From contig JAMPHU010000022.1 of assembly GCA_023663225.1 (NCBI GenBank), positions 1 to 46,216 of the forward strand: a stretch of 46,216 bases of DNA, in the 5' to 3' direction. Positions 32,094 to 41,062 of this stretch are shown piece after piece (position 1 is the first letter of the stretch; each line of letters starts with the position of its first letter). The notes below the pieces were generated by a model, which saw nothing but the letters and a program-made list of their open reading frames with translations, was not told the origin of the DNA and did no database searches. The stretch comes from Candidatus Gastranaerophilales bacterium. Lineage in GTDB: Bacteria; Bacillota; Clostridia; Lachnospirales; Lachnospiraceae. The position numbers and the translations under genes were made by a program.

Positions 32094-34505
32094 TCACTTC
32101 GCCACAATATTGACAATCTTCCCCGGCACATAGATCTCCTTGACAATATTTCCCGTCAACTTATCTCCCAGCGCCTCCTTCGCCTGTGCGATAACCGCTT
32201 CCTTTTCCTCGTCGCGGGCAATCTTTACGGTAGCACGCACCTTGCCGTTCACCTGGACAGCGATCTCAATGGTGCTCTCCACGGTCTTCGCCTCGTCGTA
32301 CTCAGGCCAGGTCATCTGATACAGTCTGCCCTCGTAGCCCGCCGCCTGCCACAGTTCTTCCGTGATATGCGGCGCCACCGGATTGAGCAGCGTAAGAAGC
32401 GTGGCGTACTCTCCTCTGGTGACCGCGTTTTTGCGGTAAAACTCGTTGATCAGCGCCATCATGGCCGCGATGGCGGTATTGTATTTCAGATTCTCAAAGT
32501 CGCCGCTCACCTTCTTGATGGTCTGGTGCATCTTGGTCTCCAGATCGGCGCTGTAGCCGTCGCCATCCACCAAAATATCCTGTAGCTTCCACACTCTCTC
32601 CAAAAATCTCCGGCAGCCCTTCACGCCGTCCTCGCTCCAGGCGGCGCTCAGATCAAATGCGCCGATGAACATTTCGTAAGTGCGGAGAGTATCCGCGCCG
32701 TAATCTCTCACAATATCGTCGGGATTGACCACATTTCCCCGAGACTTGGACATCTTCTCGCCATTGGATCCCAGGATCATACCGTGGCTGGTGCGCTTCT
32801 GATAAGGTTCAGGCGTATTCACCACCTTCTGATCATAGAGGAATCTGTGCCAGAAACGGGAATACAAAAGGTGCAGGGTGGTATGCTCCATACCACCGTT
32901 GTACCAGTCCACGGGCATCCAGTAATTTAACGCCTCCTTGCTTGCCAACTCTTTCTCGTTGTGAGGATCCGTATAGCGCAGGAAGTACCAGGAGGAACCC
33001 GCCCACTGAGGCATGGTGTCCGTCTCTCTCTTTGCCGGCCCGCCACAGCAGGGACAGGTGGTATTCACCCAATCCGTCATGGCAGCCAAAGGAGAATCTC
33101 CCGTGTCCGTGGGCATATAACTCTCCACTTCGGGAAGCTCTAAGGGCAGCTCGCTCTCATCCAAGGGCACATAACCGCATTTTTCACAATTCACGATGGG
33201 GATTGGCTCACCCCAATAACGCTGTCTGGAGAACACCCAATCCCTGAGCTTGAAATTGGTCTTGCGGGAACCGATACCCTTCTCCTCCAGATAGGAAATG
33301 ATCTTCTCCTTGGCATCCGCCACGGACAGTCCGTCCAAAAACTCTGAATTGCAGAGGATTCCGGTGGCCACATCCGTGTACACCGCCTCCTGCACGCTGA
33401 CGGGACTTCCTTTCACCACCTCGATGATGGGCAAGTCAAATTTCTTGGCAAAGTCCCAGTCTCTCTCATCGTGGGCCGGAACTGCCATGATCGCACCCGT
33501 CCCGTAAGTCATCAACACATAGTCGGAGATCCAGACGGGGATTTCTTTATCGTTGACCGGATTGACGGCCGTGATACCCTTTAACGGTACGCCGGTCTTA
33601 TCCTTTGCCAGCTCAGTCCGCTCAAAGTCAGATTTCTTCGCCGCCAACTCTCTGTAGGCTGTCACTTCATCCCAATTACTGATATCCGCCCGATATTTGT
33701 CAATCAGCGGATGCTCCGGCGACAATACCATGTAGGTCGCTCCAAAGAGCGTGTCCGGCCTGGTGGTGTAGATGCGCAGCTTATCCTCTTTGCCGGTCAG
33801 ACAAAAGTCCACCTCCGCGCCCTGAGATTTTCCGATCCAGTTTTTCTGCGACGCCTTGATATGCTCCATATAATCCACGGTGTCCAAGCCCTGAATCAGC
33901 TTATCCGCATACTCGGTGATCTTGAGCATCCACTGACTCTTGACCTTGCGGACTACCTCCGACCCGCAGCGCTCGCAGACACCGTTGACCACTTCCTCGT
34001 TAGCCAGACCCACTTTACAGGAAGTGCACCAGTTGATCGGCATCTCCGACTTGTAGGCAAGTCCCGCCTTGAAAAGTTTCAAAAAGATCCACTGCGTCCA
34101 TTTGTAATACTCCGGATCCGTGGTGTTGATCTCCCTGTCCCAGTCAAAGGAATAACCCAGCGCGTGAAGCTGTCCCTTGAAACGCTCCACATTGTTCCTG
34201 GTCACGATCCTGGGATGGATCTTGTTGGCGATCGCATAATTCTCGGTGGGAAGTCCGAAGGCATCAAAACCCATGGGATAGAGCACGTTGTACCCCTGCA
34301 TCCTCCTCTTGCGCGCCACGATATCCAGCGCGGTATAAGGCCTGGGATGTCCCACATGAAGTCCCTGCCCAGAAGGGTAAGGGAACTCCACCAGCGCGTA
34401 ATATTTGGGTTTGGAATAGTCGTCGGAAGTCTTGAAGGCTTTCTCCTCATCCCAGGTTTTCTGCCATTTCTGTTCTACCTCATGGTGATTGTAAGGTGTT
34501 GACAT
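32094..34505 (-). CDS. leuS: Leucyl-tRNA synthetase
   Basis: It charges tRNA(Leu). The 803-residue class I enzyme has the HIGH-type motif HVGH (residues 50-53), a zinc-binding segment with [25 protein letters not shown] split into CxxC pairs, and the CP1 editing domain with the threonine-rich [14 protein letters not shown]. The KMSKS motif lies near residue 583 ([10 protein letters not shown]). Length is normal for bacterial LeuRS. GGAGGAAAAATC precedes the ATG. The gene is controlled by the leucine T-box in its leader (34539-34795). Confidence 0.97.
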   Translation of the reverse strand: MSTPYNHHEVEQKWQKTWDEEKAFKTSDDYSKPKYYALVEFPYPSGQGLHVGHPRPYTALDIVARKRRMQGYNVLYPMGFDAFGLPTENYAIANKIHPRIVTRNNVERFKGQLHALGYSFDWDREINTTDPEYYKWTQWIFLKLFKAGLAYKSEMPINWCTSCKVGLANEEVVNGVCERCGSEVVRKVKSQWMLKITEYADKLIQGLDTVDYMEHIKASQKNWIGKSQGAEVDFCLTGKEDKLRIYTTRPDTLFGATYMVLSPEHPLIDKYRADISNWDEVTAYRELAAKKSDFERTELAKDKTGVPLKGITAVNPVNDKEIPVWISDYVLMTYGTGAIMAVPAHDERDWDFAKKFDLPIIEVVKGSPVSVQEAVYTDVATGILCNSEFLDGLSVADAKEKIISYLEEKGIGSRKTNFKLRDWVFSRQRYWGEPIPIVNCEKCGYVPLDESELPLELPEVESYMPTDTGDSPLAAMTDWVNTTCPCCGGPAKRETDTMPQWAGSSWYFLRYTDPHNEKELASKEALNYWMPVDWYNGGMEHTTLHLLYSRFWHRFLYDQKVVNTPEPYQKRTSHGMILGSNGEKMSKSRGNVVNPDDIVRDYGADTLRTYEMFIGAFDLSAAWSEDGVKGCRRFLERVWKLQDILVDGDGYSADLETKMHQTIKKVSGDFENLKYNTAIAAMMALINEFYRKNAVTRGEYATLLTLLNPVAPHITEELWQAAGYEGRLYQMTWPEYDEAKTVESTIEIAVQVNGKVRATVKIARDEEKEAVIAQAKEALGDKLTGNIVKEIYVPGKIVNIVAK

Positions 34506-34538
34506 GATTTTTCCTCCTCCATATTGTCATCTTTCATC

Positions 34539-34795
34539 CAAAAAATAGGGAAAGTCCTTTCGCTTTAGAGACGAAAGGACTTCATTCCGTGGTACCACTC
34601 TACTTCACAGAGCCGACATACAACCTCTGTGCACTTTACTATCGGTAACGGGATAAACCGCCTGACCATACACACGCACTCGCTTCCTGTCAGGGACTCC
34701 AAGGTCAGTTGGGAGTGTTGCGCTGCTGCCTCACACCGCCCGGCAGCTCTCTGAAAGACTGGCACTCTTACTACTCCTTCTCAGCGTCTTATCAC
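34539..34795 (-). promoter_or_regulatory. T-box leader of leuS (leucine, specifier CUG)
   Basis: The minus strand holds the T-box sequence GTGGTACCACGG (34587-34598). A terminator hairpin follows (AAGTCCTTTCG pairing with CGAAAGGACTT, then a T-rich tract, 34539-34583). Upstream lies stem I with GGAGTAGTAAGAG, the distal loop CAGAGAGCTGCC and the specifier region AACTGACCTTGGAG. The codon in the specifier position is CTG (34706-34708), a leucine codon followed by A, which agrees with leuS. Uncharged tRNA(Leu) would favour the antiterminator. Confidence 0.93.
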
Positions 34796-34820
34796 TATGC
34801 GTCTTATCATTATGACGCCT

Positions 34821-34849
34821 ATTTTATCTTGTTTTCCATCTTCTGTCAA
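34821..34849 (-). promoter_or_regulatory. leuS leader promoter
   Basis: On the minus strand: TTGACA (34844-34849), 17-bp spacer, TAAAAT (34821-34826). The leader would start near 34814. The promoter lies just after the stop codon of the EF-G-like gene. Confidence 0.85.
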
Positions 34850-34866
34850 GAAGCATGTGAGATATT

Positions 34867-36957
34867 TTACTCCACGCTACTCTCCGTCACTTTGGAAGCT
34901 CTCGCCTTCACCTCGCTCTCCTGCACATCAGAAGGAGCCTGCTCATAGCGCGCGAACTCATAGGAGTATTCGCCTCTGCCGCCTGTGATGGAGCGAAGAT
35001 CCGTACAATATCCGATCAGTCCGCTCATGGGAATCTCCGCCTCTACTACCTGTTTGCCGCCCGCCATCGGATTCATACCCAGCACGCGGCCTCTCCTCTT
35101 GTTGAGGTCGCCCATGACATCGCCTGTGCTGGCGTCGGGCACCGTCACCTTCAGCGTCATAATCGGCTCTAAGAGCACAGGCTGCGCCTCCATAAATCCT
35201 TTTTTGAAAGCCTGGATCGTAGCCATCTTGAACGCCATCTCGGAGGAATCCACCGGATGATAAGATCCATCGTAGAGCACCGCCTTCACGCCCACCACGG
35301 GGTATGCAGCCAAAGGCCCTCTCTCCATGGAATCCTGCAAACCTTTCTCCACGGCGGGGAAGAAGTTCTTGGGCACGGCTCCGCCCACGACTTCCTGCGA
35401 GAACTCATAGGGTTTGGTCAAGTCGCCCGAGGGGGAGAACCGCATTTTTACATGCCCGTACTGGCCATGGCCGCCGGACTGCTTCTTATATTTGTACTCC
35501 ACATCGGAGGTCTTGCGCAATGTCTCACGGTATGCGATCTTGGGTTTTCTCAGCTCCACTTCCACCTTGTACTCGTTTAAGAGTCTGCTCACCACGATCT
35601 CGAGATGCTGGTCGCCCATCCCGTAGATCAAGAGCTGGCCGTTCTCCGAGTCGTTCACGGACTTGAGGGTCATATCCTCATGGGTGAGCTTCTGGAGCGC
35701 CTGGGAAAGCTTATCCACATCGCCTTTATTTTTGGGCATATAGCGCATGTATGTGTAAGGCGTGGAGATATCGAACTGACCATATTTGATCGTGGTCGCC
35801 TTCGTGGAGAGGCTGTTGCCGGTCCTGGCGCCCGTAAGCTTCGCCAACGCGCCGATATCGCCCGCGTGCAGCTCGCTCACTTCAATAGGCTTGTTGCCCT
35901 GCAGCACATAGAGCTTGCCGATCTTCTCCTCGATATCCTTATCCACATTGTAGAGTAGATCGTCGGTCTTGATCACACCAGAATTTACCTTGATCAGGGA
36001 ATATTTCCCGATGAAGGGATCCACGATGGTCTTCCAGATATAGGCCGACTTTGCCTTGGAAAAATCGTAATCCGCCTGATAGATCTCGTTGGTCTTCATA
36101 TTGATGCCCGCCACCTTGCGGTTCTCGGGACTTGGCATGTATTTTACAATATCGTCCAACAGGGTGTACATGCCCTGGCAGAGCGTGTTGGAACCCATGG
36201 TCATAGGGACGATATTGCAATCGCACACGTTGGTGCGCAGAGCGGCGCGGATCTCGGCGTCGGAGAACTGCTCTCCGCTGAAATACCGATCCATCAGCTC
36301 CTCGCTGGTCTCCGCAACGGACTCCATAAGGGTGTCCCTGCAAATCTGCAGATTGGCCTTATTGTACTCCGGCACCTCGCAGGGCACCACTTCCTTGCCC
36401 TCCCAGCGGTTGCCTGTCTCTGTGATGACATTGACATAACCCACAAATTTCTCATTTTCACGGATCGGCAGATTGAAAGGAGCCATCTTCTTGCCGTAGA
36501 GCGCCGTCATATCCTCCACCACCTGACGGAAGGAAGCGTTGTCCACGTCGATATTGGACACATAGACAAAGCGGGGCAGTTTATACTTTTCACACAGCTC
36601 CCACGCTTTCTGGGTTCCAACCTCAATGCCGGACTTGCCGTTTACAACGATGATGGCGGCTCCCGCGGCGCTCACCGCCTCCTCCACTTCGCCCACAAAG
36701 TCAAAATAACCCGGCGTATCTATCACATTGATCTTATAACCTTCCCACTCGATGGGAATGACGGAGGCGCTGATGGAGAATTTTCTTTTCTGCTCTTCTT
36801 TGCTGTAGTCACTCACAGTGTTGCCGTCTGCCACCTTCCCCATGCGGGATGTGACGCCGGACAAGTAGGCAAATGCTTCCACAAGGCTGGTCTTGCCGCT
36901 GCCGCCATGCCCGAGCAGCACCACATTACGAATCTTGTCAGTTGTGTAAATATTCAT
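34867..36957 (-). CDS. EF-G-like translational GTPase
   Basis: The 696-residue protein has the EF-G domain order: GTPase domain with P-loop GHGGSGKT (16-23) and G3 IDTPGYFDF (79-87), a beta barrel, then domains III-V ending EFARYEQAPSDVQ. The G4 motif, NKMD in EF-G, reads S134-N-I-D137, so nucleotide specificity may differ. The P-loop has GGSGKT where EF-G has the histidine-containing DHGKTT. It belongs to the EF-G-like (EF-G2) group, not the essential fusA, which normally sits with rpsL-rpsG and tuf. The role is unknown. It has its own promoter (37029-37057) and GGAGG before the ATG. Confidence 0.88.
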   Translation of the reverse strand: MNIYTTDKIRNVVLLGHGGSGKTSLVEAFAYLSGVTSRMGKVADGNTVSDYSKEEQKRKFSISASVIPIEWEGYKINVIDTPGYFDFVGEVEEAVSAAGAAIIVVNGKSGIEVGTQKAWELCEKYKLPRFVYVSNIDVDNASFRQVVEDMTALYGKKMAPFNLPIRENEKFVGYVNVITETGNRWEGKEVVPCEVPEYNKANLQICRDTLMESVAETSEELMDRYFSGEQFSDAEIRAALRTNVCDCNIVPMTMGSNTLCQGMYTLLDDIVKYMPSPENRKVAGINMKTNEIYQADYDFSKAKSAYIWKTIVDPFIGKYSLIKVNSGVIKTDDLLYNVDKDIEEKIGKLYVLQGNKPIEVSELHAGDIGALAKLTGARTGNSLSTKATTIKYGQFDISTPYTYMRYMPKNKGDVDKLSQALQKLTHEDMTLKSVNDSENGQLLIYGMGDQHLEIVVSRLLNEYKVEVELRKPKIAYRETLRKTSDVEYKYKKQSGGHGQYGHVKMRFSPSGDLTKPYEFSQEVVGGAVPKNFFPAVEKGLQDSMERGPLAAYPVVGVKAVLYDGSYHPVDSSEMAFKMATIQAFKKGFMEAQPVLLEPIMTLKVTVPDASTGDVMGDLNKRRGRVLGMNPMAGGKQVVEAEIPMSGLIGYCTDLRSITGGRGEYSYEFARYEQAPSDVQESEVKARASKVTESSVE

Positions 36958-37028
36958 ATTCGTCCTCCATTTAATGTTTTTGGTGATTTTGACAGGCGAT
37001 GAGCCATGCCCGAAAACCCCATGTGTCT

Positions 37029-37057
37029 ATTTTACTAAAAATCGAATGGTTTTACAA
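37029..37057 (-). promoter_or_regulatory. Promoter of the EF-G-like gene
   Basis: On the minus strand: TTGTAA (37052-37057), 17-bp spacer, TAAAAT (37029-37034), about 65 bases before the ATG. Confidence 0.65.
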
Positions 37058-37093
37058 GTAATAGTTGGTATTTTTGAAGGATATTGTAGAAGG

Positions 37094-37122
37094 TTGACTT
37101 TCGTGCTTTAAAGTGGTATAGT
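37094..37122 (+). promoter_or_regulatory. tyrA promoter
   Basis: TTGACT (37094-37099), 17-bp spacer, TATAGT (37117-37122). It is divergent from the EF-G-like gene and 39 bases before the tyrA ATG. Confidence 0.75.
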
Positions 37123-37160
37123 ATAACACGATCTATTACCACCCAAAGGAGAACAAACTC

Positions 37161-38261
37161 ATGGAATCTATTACCTGCGGCTTTATCGGACTGGGATTGA
37201 TCGGCGGTTCCATCGCCAGGGCGATCAGAGACAGGATCCCCGACGCGGTCATCCTCGCATACGACATCAACAAAGAGGCTCTCGCACTTGCCTTAAAGGA
37301 GGGTGTGGCGGATGTCGCCGCCCAAGGCATCGACGAAAGTTTTTCCGGCTGCGATTATCTCTTTTTATGCGCTCCGGTGCAAAAAAATGACGACAATCTC
37401 CTCGCTGTCAAAAAAGTGTTATCCCCCAACTGTCTGCTCACGGATGTGGGGAGCGTCAAGACCGAGATCCACCGCGCGGTTCACAGCCTGGGCCTGGACG
37501 CGCAATTCATCGGCGGACATCCCATGGCCGGAAGCGAGCGCGTGGGCTTTGTAAATTCCAAAGCGTCGCTTTTGGAAAACGCTTATTATATTTTGACGCC
37601 CACAGACGAGGTTCCCTCCCACAAGGTTGACGCCTACAGGGATCTGGTGGCCAAACTGGGGGCGCTTCCGCTGGTCTTAAGCTGCGACAAACACGATTAT
37701 GTCACAGCCGCGGTCAGCCATCTGCCCCATGTGATCGCAGCCTCGTTGGTCAATCTGGTGCGCGACAGCGACTTTGAGGACGGCATTATGAAATTGGTCG
37801 CCGCCGGAGGTTTTAAAGATATCACCCGTATCGCGTCCTCATCCGCCCCCATGTGGCAGCAGATCTGCCTCACCAACACAGACAATATCCGAGTCCTCTT
37901 GTCGGATTACATCGACTCCCTGACTCAGATCATGGACGCACTGGATGTTCCGGATGCGGACGCACTGTTTGAACTTTTTGACAGTGCGCGTATCTACAGA
38001 GATTCCTTTATCGCCGCTCCCAGCGGCCCCATCAAGAAGCATTATTCCCTGAATATCGATATTGCTGACGAACCCGGCGCGCTGGCCGCCATCGCCACGA
38101 TCCTGGCTTTGAACGCCATCAGCATCAAAAACATCGGAATCGTACACAACCGCGAATACGAAGGTGGCGTGCTCCATGTGGAGCTCTATGACGAGATTTC
38201 TATCAAAAAAGCGGCAGAAATCCTCAAAAACAAAGGTTATACTGTACATGAGCGCGGCTAA
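37161..38261 (+). CDS. tyrA: Prephenate dehydrogenase with ACT domain
   Basis: It converts prephenate to 4-hydroxyphenylpyruvate in tyrosine synthesis. The 366-residue protein starts with the NAD-binding GFIGLGLIGGSIARAI. Prephenate-site motifs follow (TDVGSVKTEIH, GGHPMAGSERVG, DKHDYVTAAVSHLPH). A C-terminal ACT domain (about residues 294-366, KHYSLNIDIADEPGALAAIA) probably binds tyrosine for feedback control. AAAGGAG lies nine bases before the ATG. The last four bases overlap the stop codon of the convergent VanZ-like gene. Confidence 0.95.
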   Translation: MESITCGFIGLGLIGGSIARAIRDRIPDAVILAYDINKEALALALKEGVADVAAQGIDESFSGCDYLFLCAPVQKNDDNLLAVKKVLSPNCLLTDVGSVKTEIHRAVHSLGLDAQFIGGHPMAGSERVGFVNSKASLLENAYYILTPTDEVPSHKVDAYRDLVAKLGALPLVLSCDKHDYVTAAVSHLPHVIAASLVNLVRDSDFEDGIMKLVAAGGFKDITRIASSSAPMWQQICLTNTDNIRVLLSDYIDSLTQIMDALDVPDADALFELFDSARIYRDSFIAAPSGPIKKHYSLNIDIADEPGALAAIATILALNAISIKNIGIVHNREYEGGVLHVELYDEISIKKAAEILKNKGYTVHERG

Positions 38262-38270
38262 CGGCCGCGC
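38252..38270 (+). terminator. Hairpin over the tyrA and vanZ-like stop codons
   Basis: GCGCGGC (38252-38258) pairs with GCCGCGC (38264-38270) around TAACG, followed after 10 bases by six Ts. Both convergent genes end inside it, so it may serve both. Confidence 0.45.
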
Positions 38271-38755
38271 CCATGCACTATTTTTTCCACTACAATACAA
38301 AACAAAAGACCAAAAACGCCTCCACATGTGTCTAACAACACATCTGCAAAACTGCCGCACCGGTCCGGTACGAACAGTTGGTGAAACTCGTCTCCTGCGG
38401 CGGACACCAATACCCACAAAATCGTGAGCGCGTACAATCGCCGCCCTCTCTCCCGCCAGGGCCTCCACATCACATAGACCAACACGCCCATGCAGGCGTA
38501 CTCCGAAAAATGCGCCATCTTGCGAATGGGATGTTCCCAATACGCCGCTATGTCACTTACTGCCTCCTGCGACCATTGCCTGTCGGCGACGACGTTCACA
38601 AACTCCACGCACCACTCGGAAACTCTTCGACTTAAGCCTCCCGACTCTTCCCCATCCTGGGCGGAAAAGGAAAAGATTATGCAATATAGCAAAGAAAGAA
38701 GCAGCACAGCCAAGAGCGTGACCGCCTGTTTCCTTCTCTTATTCCGTATCTTCAT
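38258..38755 (-). CDS. VanZ-like family membrane protein
   Basis: The 165-residue protein has four predicted membrane helices (about 11-29, 88-97, 106-120 and 143-156) and the VanZ-like signature residues FSFSAQ, RKMAHFSEYACMG and DEFHQLFVPDRCGSFADVLLDTCGG. The family is named after a teicoplanin-resistance accessory protein, but most members have no known function. It is cotranscribed with the PilZ gene upstream (14 bases between). Its stop codon overlaps that of tyrA. Confidence 0.88.
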   Translation of the reverse strand: MKIRNKRRKQAVTLLAVLLLSLLYCIIFSFSAQDGEESGGLSRRVSEWCVEFVNVVADRQWSQEAVSDIAAYWEHPIRKMAHFSEYACMGVLVYVMWRPWRERGRRLYALTILWVLVSAAGDEFHQLFVPDRCGSFADVLLDTCGGVFGLLFCIVVEKIVHGRGR

Positions 38756-38769
38756 CTATCATTTGCCCT

Positions 38770-39105
38770 CTATGATTCCACGCCCTCTGTGACGGTCTGA
38801 TATGCGGCTATTCGGGAGGCGTCCGCCTCTGTCATGCCGATAAACACCGAACCGTAGGCGTTGGGATCTCCTTCCTCGACCCTCACAATCCGCAAAAATG
38901 CATGAAGCACCTCCTTGGTCCACAGGGTCAGCTCACAGGCATACACATCATTCACATTCAGTTTCTCCGTACACATAAAACCCACGCCGCGCTTCGACAC
39001 ATCCGTGATGTGGATCAAAACATTCTGTGGCTGTTCTACATCCAAACGATTCAGCGTGAGGTTCGCCTCCAGCTCCATCCTCTTGTTCCGTCTTCTCTCT
39101 TGCAT
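38770..39105 (-). CDS. PilZ domain protein, predicted c-di-GMP receptor
   Basis: The 111-residue protein is a single PilZ domain. Both c-di-GMP-binding motifs are there: an RxxxR near the N-terminus (RRRNKR, residues 4-9) and DVSKRG (about residues 35-40). It should bind the second messenger that the HD-GYP protein of 18628 breaks down. GAAGGGTAGAAGG precedes the ATG. It is the first gene of the pair with the VanZ-like gene. No output domain is attached, so it acts by protein contact. Confidence 0.88.
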   Translation of the reverse strand: MQERRRNKRMELEANLTLNRLDVEQPQNVLIHITDVSKRGVGFMCTEKLNVNDVYACELTLWTKEVLHAFLRIVRVEEGDPNAYGSVFIGMTEADASRIAAYQTVTEGVES

Positions 39106-39236
39106 CCTTCTACCCTTCTTCGATCGTCTCTGTTTTGTTTCCGCTGTGATCGCTCGGGACGACCTCTAACATATCATATCATTATCTGTCCGCTTGCACA
39201 AGAAAAATTTTCGCCATCCCGAAATGCTCAAAAATA

Positions 39237-39265
39237 TTGCATTTCCGAATGGCGTATGCTACAAT
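39237..39265 (+). promoter_or_regulatory. Promoter of predicted antisense RNA, locus 3
   Basis: TTGCAT (39237-39242), 17-bp spacer, TACAAT (39260-39265), pointing at the 3' end of the small gene at 39380-39481. Confidence 0.7.
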
Positions 39266-39271
39266 GCCAAT

Positions 39272-39395
39272 AGAAAAAGGGCATCTGCTGATCACAGACA
39301 CCCTTTAGGTATTACCGATAGACGGTTAGCCCGAATTATAAGCAGAAATGAAGTCGCTCAGTTTTACGGACCGGGGCGGCTATTTCTGTGTCTTT
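39272..39395 (+). ncRNA. Predicted antitoxin RNA, locus 3
   Basis: An RNA of about 120 nt is predicted from the promoter to the hairpin of 39343-39388 and its short U-tract. It contains CCGATAGACGGT (39315-39326), identical to the string in the locus 1 antisense RNA 39 kb away. It overlaps the last 16 bases of the toxin-like gene. Confidence 0.6.
39343..39388. terminator. Hairpin at the end of locus 3
   Basis: CAGAAAT (39343-39349) pairs with ATTTCTG (39382-39388); the inner parts GTCGCTC and GGGGCGGC pair imperfectly. TGTCTTTCC follows on the plus strand. It can serve the convergent transcripts from both sides. Confidence 0.5.
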
Positions 39396-39481
39396 CCATG
39401 ATGTAATCCTATCGTATATCCAATCCCGAAGCAGGTACCGCATAGTGCTAGCGCTGCTATCAGACCTTCTATAGTCAGCAT
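39380..39481 (-). CDS. Small holin-like type I toxin candidate (33 aa)
   Basis: The 33-residue product starts MLTIEGLIAALALCGTCFGI and ends HHGKTQK. It has one hydrophobic helix (about 5-25) and a basic tail, and resembles the holin-like toxin family. AAAAGGAGGG lies 10 bases before the ATG. The 263 bases between it and the next locus hold the toxin promoter, but no convincing -35/-10 pair could be fixed there. The only alternative reading is a small membrane protein of unrelated function. Confidence 0.72.
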   Translation of the reverse strand: MLTIEGLIAALALCGTCFGIGYTIGLHHGKTQK

Positions 39482-39668
39482 AACACACGCCCTCCTTTTC
39501 ACAAAACAACGCCACAATTCGGATATTCCCGCAACAAAAAAACATTTTAAGTTTTACCAAATGAACATCGCATCACCGATGGTTCGCCGTATCATTAAAT
39601 TCGCACCTTTGTAACATACCCGCAGTCGCTCTACCGCATATATTTTCAGTCAACAATTTCAAACAATG

Positions 39669-39697
39669 TAGAATACTGCCAAAATATATGCTATACT
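39669..39697 (+). promoter_or_regulatory. Promoter of small toxin-like gene, locus 4
   Basis: TATACT (39692-39697) with an extended TGC before it, and TAGAAT (39669-39674) at 17 bp as a weak -35. Confidence 0.55.
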
Positions 39698-39744
39698 GTT
39701 TTTTGTTGTCCTACCGATACCTGGCAACGGGAGGAGGTGTTCAT

Positions 39745-39846
39745 ATGGAAATTATGTTCTCGCTTTTTGTTACCGTCATGGGTGGTGTGGCCTGCCACTA
39801 CATCATCAAATGGTTAGACAGTCGTAACAATAAGGACAACAAATAA
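39745..39846 (+). CDS. Small membrane peptide, Fst-like type I toxin candidate (33 aa)
   Basis: The 33-residue product starts MEIMFSLFVTVMGGVACHYI. It has a hydrophobic helix (about 4-22), then KWLD and a polar charged tail (SRNNKDNK). This differs from the other three peptides and recalls the Fst/par layout (helix, W/L-D, charged tail). GGAGGAGG lies seven bases before the ATG. A second ATG at residue 4 lacks its own site. A bidirectional terminator (39882-39927) and a strong opposing promoter (39964-39992) follow. Confidence 0.68.
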   Translation: MEIMFSLFVTVMGGVACHYIIKWLDSRNNKDNK

Positions 39847-39881
39847 CCTAGTGGGTGCTTTGCCACTATAAAAGAAAAGAA

Positions 39882-39927
39882 GAAACCTCGGACTATGCTG
39901 ACACATAGTTCGGGGTTTCGTTCTTTG
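39882..39927. terminator. Bidirectional terminator, locus 4
   Basis: A 16-bp stem with two G-U pairs joins 39882-39897 and 39904-39919 around CTGACA. On the plus strand GTTCTTTG follows; on the minus strand TTCTTCTTTTCTTTT follows. Confidence 0.8.
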
Positions 39928-39957
39928 TTCACATGGACTTATGTCCTCGCTTTGCCT
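39882..39957 (-). ncRNA. Predicted antitoxin RNA, locus 4
   Basis: A transcript of about 75-85 nt is expected from the promoter at 39964-39992 to the shared terminator. It has no ribosome site or frame. The start region carries CCGATA-GGCAA, which also occurs in the toxin mRNA leader (CCGATA-CCT-GGCAA, about 39714-39727). Confidence 0.65.
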
Positions 39958-39963
39958 ATCGGC

Positions 39964-39992
39964 ATTATAGCATATGCAGCTCCCGATTGCAA
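39964..39992 (-). promoter_or_regulatory. Promoter of predicted antisense RNA, locus 4
   Basis: On the minus strand: TTGCAA (39987-39992), 17-bp spacer, TATAAT (39964-39969) with an extended TG. The -10 box is perfect, and the promoter is stronger than that of the toxin gene it faces. Confidence 0.8.
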
Positions 39993-40036
39993 TATTCCCA
40001 TCAAAATTTCCCTTTACAAAAGTGCGATTTCGGTTT

Positions 40037-41062
40037 TTACAGGATGAGACAGGCATCCCCAAAACTAAAAAACCGATACTTCTCCCGAATCGCCTCCCTG
40101 TATGCCGCGAGCACCTGCTCTCTGCCCGCCAGGGCGGACACCAGCATGACCAGAGTGGACTCCGGCAGATGGAAATTGGTGATCAGAGCGTCCAGCACTT
40201 TAAATTGATAGCCTGGGTAAATGAAGATCTCCGTGTCGCCGCAGCCCGACCGCACCTTGCCCTGCTCGTCGGCCGCGCTCTCCACAGTGCGGCAGCTCGT
40301 GGTGCCCACGCAGATCACGCGGCCGCCCTCCTCCTTGGTGCGGTTGATACGCTCCGCCGCCTCCGCAGACACCTGATAATACTCCGAGTGCATATGATGA
40401 TCCAGGATATTCTCCTCCTTCACGGGGCGAAACGTGCCAAGTCCCACATGAAGCGTCACATAGGCGATCTTTACCCCTTTTGCCGCAATCTCCGCCAAAA
40501 GCTCTTTGGTGAAATGCAGTCCCGCGGTAGGCGCGGCGGCGGAACCCTCGTACTTCGCATATACCGTCTGGTAACGGTTCTTATCCTGCAATTTATGCGT
40601 TATGTAGGGGGGCAGGGGCATCTCGCCCAATCTGTCCAAAACTTCCTCAAAGATTCCGTCATAGGTAAACCGAATCAGGCGGTTGCCCTCCTCCACAGTC
40701 TCCAGCACTTCTCCCCGCAACAGTCCCCCGCCAAAAACCAGCCGGTTTCCCAGCCTGCATTTCTTGCCGGGTTTTACCAAAGTCTCCCACACATCGCCGC
40801 TCTTGCGCTTTAGCAAAAGCACCTCCACATGGCCTCCCGTGCCCTCCCGCTCTCCTAAAAGTCTTGCGGGAATGACCTTGGTATCGTTTAACACCAGGCA
40901 GTCTCCGGTGCGCAGATAATCTGCCACCTCTCGGAACACGTGATGTGAGACCGCGCCGGTGCTTTTGTCCAACACCAAGAGCCTGGAAGCCGACCGATCC
41001 TCCAAAGGATCCTGCGCGATCAACTCAGGGGGCAGCTCAAAATAGAAATCCGATTTCTTCAT
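40037..41062 (-). CDS. queA: S-adenosylmethionine:tRNA ribosyltransferase-isomerase QueA
   Basis: It transfers the ribosyl part of SAM to 7-aminomethyl-7-deazaguanine in tRNA to make epoxyqueuosine. The 341-residue protein shows the family's start [18 protein letters not shown], the RDRSA-like region [22 protein letters not shown]-type [11 protein letters not shown] and the C-terminal [15 protein letters not shown]. Its ATG overlaps the stop codon of the aminopeptidase gene by one base (TAATG), so translation is coupled. Confidence 0.96.
   Translation of the reverse strand: MKKSDFYFELPPELIAQDPLEDRSASRLLVLDKSTGAVSHHVFREVADYLRTGDCLVLNDTKVIPARLLGEREGTGGHVEVLLLKRKSGDVWETLVKPGKKCRLGNRLVFGGGLLRGEVLETVEEGNRLIRFTYDGIFEEVLDRLGEMPLPPYITHKLQDKNRYQTVYAKYEGSAAAPTAGLHFTKELLAEIAAKGVKIAYVTLHVGLGTFRPVKEENILDHHMHSEYYQVSAEAAERINRTKEEGGRVICVGTTSCRTVESAADEQGKVRSGCGDTEIFIYPGYQFKVLDALITNFHLPESTLVMLVSALAGREQVLAAYREAIREKYRFFSFGDACLIL

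Noticed and set aside
34867-36957. Naming the EF-G-like gene fusA
   Set aside because: The altered G4 motif and the absence of ribosomal neighbours speak against the housekeeping elongation factor.
39482-39744. Promoter for the toxin-like gene of locus 3
   Set aside because: Several AT-rich -10-like boxes exist, but none has a -35 at 16-18 bp, so no site was called.
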